From Atopobiaceae bacterium (GTDB taxonomy: Bacteria; Actinomycetota; Coriobacteriia; Coriobacteriales; Atopobiaceae): 64,000 nt of DNA. The position numbers and the translations under genes are program-made. Below are positions 62,182 through 64,000 of this stretch, piece by piece; position 1 is the first letter of the stretch; the number at the start of each line of letters is the position of its first letter. Under the pieces are notes generated by a model. That model was not told where the DNA came from. It searched no databases and worked only from the letters and a program-made list of their open reading frames with translations. The stretch covers positions 682,001 to 746,000 of the forward strand of contig JAKVOB010000001.1 in assembly GCA_022483015.1 (NCBI GenBank). The letters are read 5' to 3'.

Positions 62182-62260
62182 CGGACGCTCTCCTCCTCAT
62201 GGCTCGCTACGTGTCATACGACGCTCGCCATGGTAGCGCAAGGGGCCTGTCCTCGACCGC

Positions 62261-62293
62261 TCGCCCCCGTGCATGGGTCGTTCGCCCCCGTGC
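62261..62293 (+). promoter_or_regulatory. 12-bp direct repeats upstream of a promoter
   Basis: TCGCCCCCGTGC occurs at 62261-62272 and again at 62282-62293, exactly 21 bp (two helical turns) apart. Directly after them are TTGACG (62296-62301) and TGTATT (62318-62323), a plausible -35/-10 pair with 16-bp spacing, for the gene at 62353. The arrangement suggests an activator or repressor binding site. Confidence 0.45.
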
Positions 62294-62352
62294 GTTTGAC
62301 GTGGATATCCATATGGGTGTATTGAGCATTCCCCACCATCGAAGGAGCGTCC

Positions 62353-63447
62353 ATGAGCGAGCGACCCATCCAACGGTCCCATGAGCCCGACCTGGCTGGC
62401 CTTGCGCTGTCCGAGACGGAGCTTGCCACCCTCGAGCGGGCTCGTTCCGACGCGCTTGCCGAGACGGAGCGGGTCGAGTTCTCGGACGGTCCGATCGTCT
62501 TGCTCGCACGCATGCTCTCCTCCTCTCCCTTCCGCGATCCTGGTGCGGCGGCGGTGCAGCTCGGCGAGCTCCAGGCCCAGTTCTATCGCCTCAAGGATGA
62601 CACCCTGGATGTGGCCTCGGACGAGGATGTGCTGGCCTCGCTGTCTGATGCCTTCGAGGCTGCGGCGGGAGATCTCGCGCTTACCTATGACCTCGCGTTC
62701 GATGAGCTACGTCGGCAGGACGCCGGGGACCCAACGGATCCCGAGGCCGTCGCCTCGCCATCGTTTGGGTCCTCCCTCCCTGCATGGGTGGCCTATGATC
62801 GCTTGGTCTCAGCCGACTATGTCGTGTCCCAGGCGGGCGACGCTGCGCTTGTGCGTCTCGAGTCGCTGGATGCCGATGACCTGCGCGAATCGTTCGAGCG
62901 AGGGCTTCGCGGCATCGAGGAGAAGGTCTCGCGGACTCATGACCTCTGGAGGCAGGCGTGTGAGGGTGCGCCACCCTTCGCAAGCCGAGCCCTTGCCGAC
63001 ACCCTCACGAGCATCGGGCAGGGATTCGATGCCTACGAGCCTCGCCTCCTCGCGCAGGAGTTTCCGGCGGACATCGACTATCAGTTGGCCCATCCCGTCT
63101 CGGAGGAGCTTGTGGGCATCGACTACGTGGCTGTATGGCTGCACCGTCTCTGCGTGGAGGATGACCTGCTCTCCCATCTCGGGGAGCGAACCTGTCGCCG
63201 CGTGCTCGACGCGGGCCTTCCCGAGTGGCACGAGCAGGTGGCCAATGTCTGCGAGCTCGTCATCTGGGGTCTGCTCGACGAGGCGGCAGGGCCTGGTGCC
63301 GCACCCGATGGCCTGGTCCAAGCGGGTGAGCACCTCTCGGCAAGCCTCCTCCTCGAGGATGAGGCCGCGGCCTACCTCGATGGCATGGCACGGGAGATGG
63401 CGACGAGACGAGCGCTCGCGCAGGGTTCGGGACGCGTTGGGGCATGA
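62353..63447 (+). CDS. uncharacterised protein (possibly DUF6179-like)
   Basis: A 364-residue soluble protein, acidic (many Asp/Glu), without signal peptide or membrane segments. Segments such as AHPVSEELVGIDYVAVWLHR and RLCVEDDLLSHLGERTCRRV recall the DUF6179 family of unknown function, an identification made from memory and not firm. ATG 62353 has AAGGAG upstream. The gene is divergent from the frameshifted membrane-protein gene and converges on the GrpB-like gene. Confidence 0.5.
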   Translation: MSERPIQRSHEPDLAGLALSETELATLERARSDALAETERVEFSDGPIVLLARMLSSSPFRDPGAAAVQLGELQAQFYRLKDDTLDVASDEDVLASLSDAFEAAAGDLALTYDLAFDELRRQDAGDPTDPEAVASPSFGSSLPAWVAYDRLVSADYVVSQAGDAALVRLESLDADDLRESFERGLRGIEEKVSRTHDLWRQACEGAPPFASRALADTLTSIGQGFDAYEPRLLAQEFPADIDYQLAHPVSEELVGIDYVAVWLHRLCVEDDLLSHLGERTCRRVLDAGLPEWHEQVANVCELVIWGLLDEAAGPGAAPDGLVQAGEHLSASLLLEDEAAAYLDGMAREMATRRALAQGSGRVGA

Positions 63448-63473
63448 CGCGTGGGTCGTGCACAAATCTCAAC

Positions 63474-63551
63474 TAACGGACGACCGAGTGCGGGATGGGG
63501 GCAATCATCTCCCGTCGCAGGATGAGTCCATTTGGACTCGGTCGTCCGTTA
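63474..63551. repeat. 16-bp perfect inverted repeat between converging genes
   Basis: TAACGGACGACCGAGT (63474-63489) is the exact reverse complement of ACTCGGTCGTCCGTTA (63536-63551). The 46-nt middle can form a smaller stem (CGGGATG with CATCTCCCG, one bulge). It lies in the 140-nt gap between the gene ending at 63447 and the one ending at 63588. It could be a bidirectional terminator, a protein-binding site or the remains of a small mobile element. Confidence 0.7.
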
Positions 63552-63587
63552 TCGAAGAAATGTGTCAGGCCGCCTTGCTCGCAACGG

Positions 63588-64000
63588 CTAGGCCTCCGCG
63601 CGTGCGAGCGTCACCTGTTCGCGGATGAACGCACCCTTGGCCTCGGTGTAGGCGTCGCGGTCGTGCTCGTAGTGCGCCGCGAGCTCGCGCTTGAGGGCCA
63701 CATAGTCGGCGGCCACCTCGGGATGTGTGCGCAACCAGTCGCGAAAGACGAGCTCGTCCCAGTCTCCAGGCTCCTTCACGTGCAGATGGAAGACCTTCTC
63801 GGCGAACCCCCGGAGGGTGTAGCCCTGGTTGAGGTCGATGCTGTGGTCCGTATCGTCGCGGCACATCACCACCCAGTCGGCCCCCTCGAGCAGCGCGATT
63901 GCCTGGTCCATGTCATAGCCGGGTGCGAGCTCGAGCAGGATGTCGACGATGGGCTTGGCCACGAGGCCGTCCACGCTGGTGGACCCGATGTGGCTCATGC
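63588..64000 (-). CDS. GrpB/UPF0157 family protein (partial, 5' end beyond window)
   Basis: The visible 137 codons end at TAG 63590-63588. HIGSTSVDGLVAKPIVDILL is the GrpB family signature (a nucleotidyltransferase-like fold), and ENVFHLHV-type and WDELVFRDWLRTHPEVAADY segments follow in the usual order (here EKVFHLHVKEPGDW). The N-terminal part, upstream of the conserved HIGSTS, lies past base 64000. Function of the family is not established. Confidence 0.85.
   Translation of the reverse strand, partial: MSHIGSTSVDGLVAKPIVDILLELAPGYDMDQAIALLEGADWVVMCRDDTDHSIDLNQGYTLRGFAEKVFHLHVKEPGDWDELVFRDWLRTHPEVAADYVALKRELAAHYEHDRDAYTEAKGAFIREQVTLARAEA

Overview
This 64 kb high-GC window reads as the chromosome of an anaerobic actinobacterium, most likely class Coriobacteriia (Olsenella/Atopobium/Collinsella-like). 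That placement is an inference from the gene order of the S10-spc-alpha ribosomal block, fused EcfA1A2 ATPases, a zinc-type S14, NfnAB electron-bifurcation genes and GTG/TTG starts; no 16S gene is present to confirm it.

Layout. 1-14.5 kb: the end of the S10 operon, the spc operon and the alpha operon (rplD' to rplQ), with secY, adk, map, infA and rpoA. A perfect terminator-like hairpin splits the spc operon between rplX and rplE. 14.5-20.6 kb: an orphan ECF module (fused ATPases plus EcfT), truA, a 10-TM heavy-metal exporter-like protein, a degenerate LCP-like protein and a family 2 glycosyltransferase. 20.6-28.1 kb: an alpha-glucoside utilisation locus (GH13 glucosidase, binding protein, two permeases, MsmX-type ATPase, TreR-like GntR regulator) with a repeated palindromic operator that recurs before a PTS IIBC gene at 47 kb. 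28.2-38 kb: a K+ channel, a DUF89 phosphatase, SlyD, a 1378-residue repeat-built cell-wall protein, and a HerA/DUF853 ATPase whose 3' end is duplicated around an inserted Fic gene. 38-46.8 kb (minus strand): nfnAB, pth, prs, glmU (with a +1 frameshift), tRNA-Gln, a peptidoglycan-binding protein, polyprenyl synthase and galE. 47-52.6 kb: the PTS gene and an FMN-riboswitch-controlled riboflavin ECF transporter (RibU-EcfAA-EcfT).

52.8-60.8 kb is the most interesting region. One strong promoter and a roughly 350-nt structured leader precede an apparent eight-gene operon: metN-metI-metQ (methionine-type ABC importer) followed by nifD-like, nifK-like, nifX-like, nifB-like and nifH-like genes. The P-cluster cysteines, the cofactor cysteine, both NifH cluster cysteines and the NifB radical-SAM motif are kept. 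The FeMo-co histidine is not visible, and nifEN is absent from the window. This points to a nitrogenase-like reductase acting on a methionine-related or other organosulfur substrate, not to nitrogen fixation.

60.8-64 kb: a decayed reading frame, a frameshifted membrane-protein gene, a DUF6179-like protein, a 16-bp perfect inverted repeat and a partial GrpB-family gene.
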